Made by a program: the position numbers and the translations under genes | Shown: one piece after another, positions 63,322 to 64,000 of the stretch | Numbering within the stretch: the stretch's first letter is position 1 | How the letters are laid out: each line of letters begins with the position of its first letter | Assembly (NCBI RefSeq): GCF_000718305.1 | Contig: NZ_JOFQ01000026.1 | Coordinates: forward strand, 1-64,000 | Direction of reading: 5' to 3' | Origin: Streptomyces niger | GTDB taxonomy: Bacteria > Actinomycetota > Actinomycetes > Streptomycetales > Streptomycetaceae | DNA length: 64,000 bases | The notes under the pieces: generated by a model | What the model saw: only the letters and a program-made list of their open reading frames with translations | Told to the model about the DNA's origin: nothing | The model's database searches: none

Positions 63322-63594
63322 CACGACGTAATCCCCGCGGGAACTCCTGCGCTTGATGAGACGGGCTGTCGGCCCTCCTGGATCCCATCGCAGCCTCCGA
63401 CTTCGGGATTTTGCAGCTGGCTCAGCAAGGAGCGGGCCTGCCCGTCACGCCACAACGCGCCGCTGTCGTCACCCTCACACTGCACGCTGCCGTGCTCCAC
63501 CTGCTCGCCGATGGCACCGACACCCTGACCGCTGCCGGCCTGGACGACCTCGACCGCTTCATCGACGATTTCCTGCGACTACTGTGTCCGTAGC
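63322..63594. other. Spacer with a small doubtful frame
   Basis: This stretch and the transposase remnant after it separate two lipoprotein genes and look decayed. Apart from the short frame listed separately, I see no gene, RNA or terminator here. Confidence 0.4.
63411..63593 (+). CDS. Doubtful small protein or gene end
   Basis: A 60-residue frame from TTG with a helical, protein-like composition (VTLTLHAAVLHLLADG, LDDLDRFIDDFLRLL). The same frame stays open back to a stop near 63356 (with LDPIAASDFGILQLAQQ), so this could be the 3' end of a decayed gene. No ribosome-binding site is seen. Confidence 0.35.
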   Translation: MQLAQQGAGLPVTPQRAAVVTLTLHAAVLHLLADGTDTLTAAGLDDLDRFIDDFLRLLCP

Positions 63595-63790
63595 ACCGGC
63601 AGCGGTGTGGCGGCCGTCCCGGTGGGTTCTCGCCTCGGGGGTCTTGCCGATCCGCCCGTAGTCGGCGAACGCGGCACCGAGCGGGATGAAGGTGCCCCTC
63701 CCGGCCGAATGCCGCGCTCTGGCCGGTATGCGAAAGCGCAGGTCAATGCGGTCGACGACAGTGATCGCCCGTCAGATCTCTGGTTATGAT
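63595..63790 (-). pseudogene. Probable remnant of a Tn3-family transposase gene
   Basis: The minus strand reads FIPLGAAFADYGRIGKT near 63640-63692, closely matching the PTPLG...YGRIAKT segment I recall from Tn3-family transposases. Just before it, in another frame, AFGREGH matches the preceding FGREG segment. The two pieces are joined only by a frameshift, and nothing else of the roughly 950-residue enzyme is present. I call it a short relic, by recognition rather than alignment. Confidence 0.5.
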
Positions 63791-63826
63791 CATGCCAACT
63801 GGCTGTCGTCAACGGGGAGATCGAAC

Positions 63827-64000
63827 ATGCTGAACCAGAAGACGCTGTGGCTGCGTGCGGCCGCACCCGTAGCCGTCCTGGCGCTGTCGCTGACCGCGTG
63901 CGGCGGATCGGGCGGCGGGGACAGCACGGCCAAGAGCAGCACCAGCAAGCTCCAGGACGACAAGGCCGAGAGCAGCCGGGAGCTGGCGACCGGCGAAAGC
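63827..64000 (+). CDS. Lipoprotein, partial (cut by the window end)
   Basis: The first 58 codons of a gene that continues past the window. The signal ends in ALSLTACGGSGGG with a clear lipobox (LTAC). The next part is Ser/Lys/Asp-rich. ATG 63827 follows GGGGAG. The function cannot be read from this piece. Confidence 0.85.
   Translation, partial: MLNQKTLWLRAAAPVAVLALSLTACGGSGGGDSTAKSSTSKLQDDKAESSRELATGES

Overview
The window is chromosomal DNA from a Streptomyces-like actinomycete. The sequence is very GC-rich, GTG and TTG starts are common, genes often overlap by ATGA or GTGA, and an hrdA-type sigma factor sits beside dnaG as in Streptomyces. It also carries paired regulators typical of streptomycetes (Scr1/XRE plus DUF397, PucR, a MAB_1171c-type membrane protein).

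Layout. 0.01-1.1 kb: a thioredoxin and histidine-phosphatase pair. 1.3-13.7 kb: a nearly complete aerobic phenylacetate (paa) catabolic locus. A leftward unit (paaI-paaK-TetR) and a rightward unit (paaN, thiolase, crotonase, paaH, then paaABCDE) share a palindromic operator between paaI and paaN, and a related palindrome precedes paaA. A frameshifted remnant of a second crotonase (paaG-like) and several minisatellite-like repeats lie inside this locus. 13.8-17.2 kb: a PucR-type regulator divergent from lysA. 17.5-18.7 kb: a MAB_1171c-type membrane protein.

18.8-33.7 kb is the most distinctive accessory region. A leftward run begins with a sugar-phosphate cyclase that resembles 2-epi-5-epi-valiolone synthase. 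It continues through an SDR, a HAD phosphatase, a ROK-family kinase, two medium-chain dehydrogenases with a TIM-barrel isomerase between them, and an MFS exporter. Six of the seven junctions are 4-bp overlaps. Next come an alpha/beta hydrolase, two acyltransferase-3 membrane enzymes and a second MFS exporter. This fits a C7-cyclitol (carbasugar) pathway that lacks an aminotransferase and a glycosyltransferase, so an acylated, nitrogen-free cyclitol is one plausible product. An XRE regulator, a quinone-oxidoreductase-like enzyme and an ImmA/IrrE-like protein flank it.

34.2-48.7 kb is mostly core genome: three tRNA genes, a YtxH-like protein, an FGGY kinase, hrdA, dnaG, a GNAT enzyme, a ferredoxin-reductase-like flavoprotein, a dGTPase-like protein, a sirohydrochlorin-chelatase-like protein, adenosine deaminase, a gamma-glutamylcyclotransferase-like protein, a SanA/YdcF-like protein, cutA and a cupin. 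48.8-57.6 kb: a TSUP transporter, an aldo/keto reductase, an Lrp-type regulator divergent from an MHS importer and an M20 amidohydrolase, then assimilatory nitrite reductase nirBD. 57.8-60.6 kb: an SDR, a BBE-type flavin oxidase and an anti-sigma-type ATPase.

60.8-64.0 kb looks accessory: a Scr1/DUF397 pair, an overlapping secreted-protein/lipoprotein pair of unknown function whose first gene carries a perfect 21-bp inverted repeat in its signal-peptide region, a probable Tn3-family transposase remnant, and the start of another lipoprotein cut by the window end.
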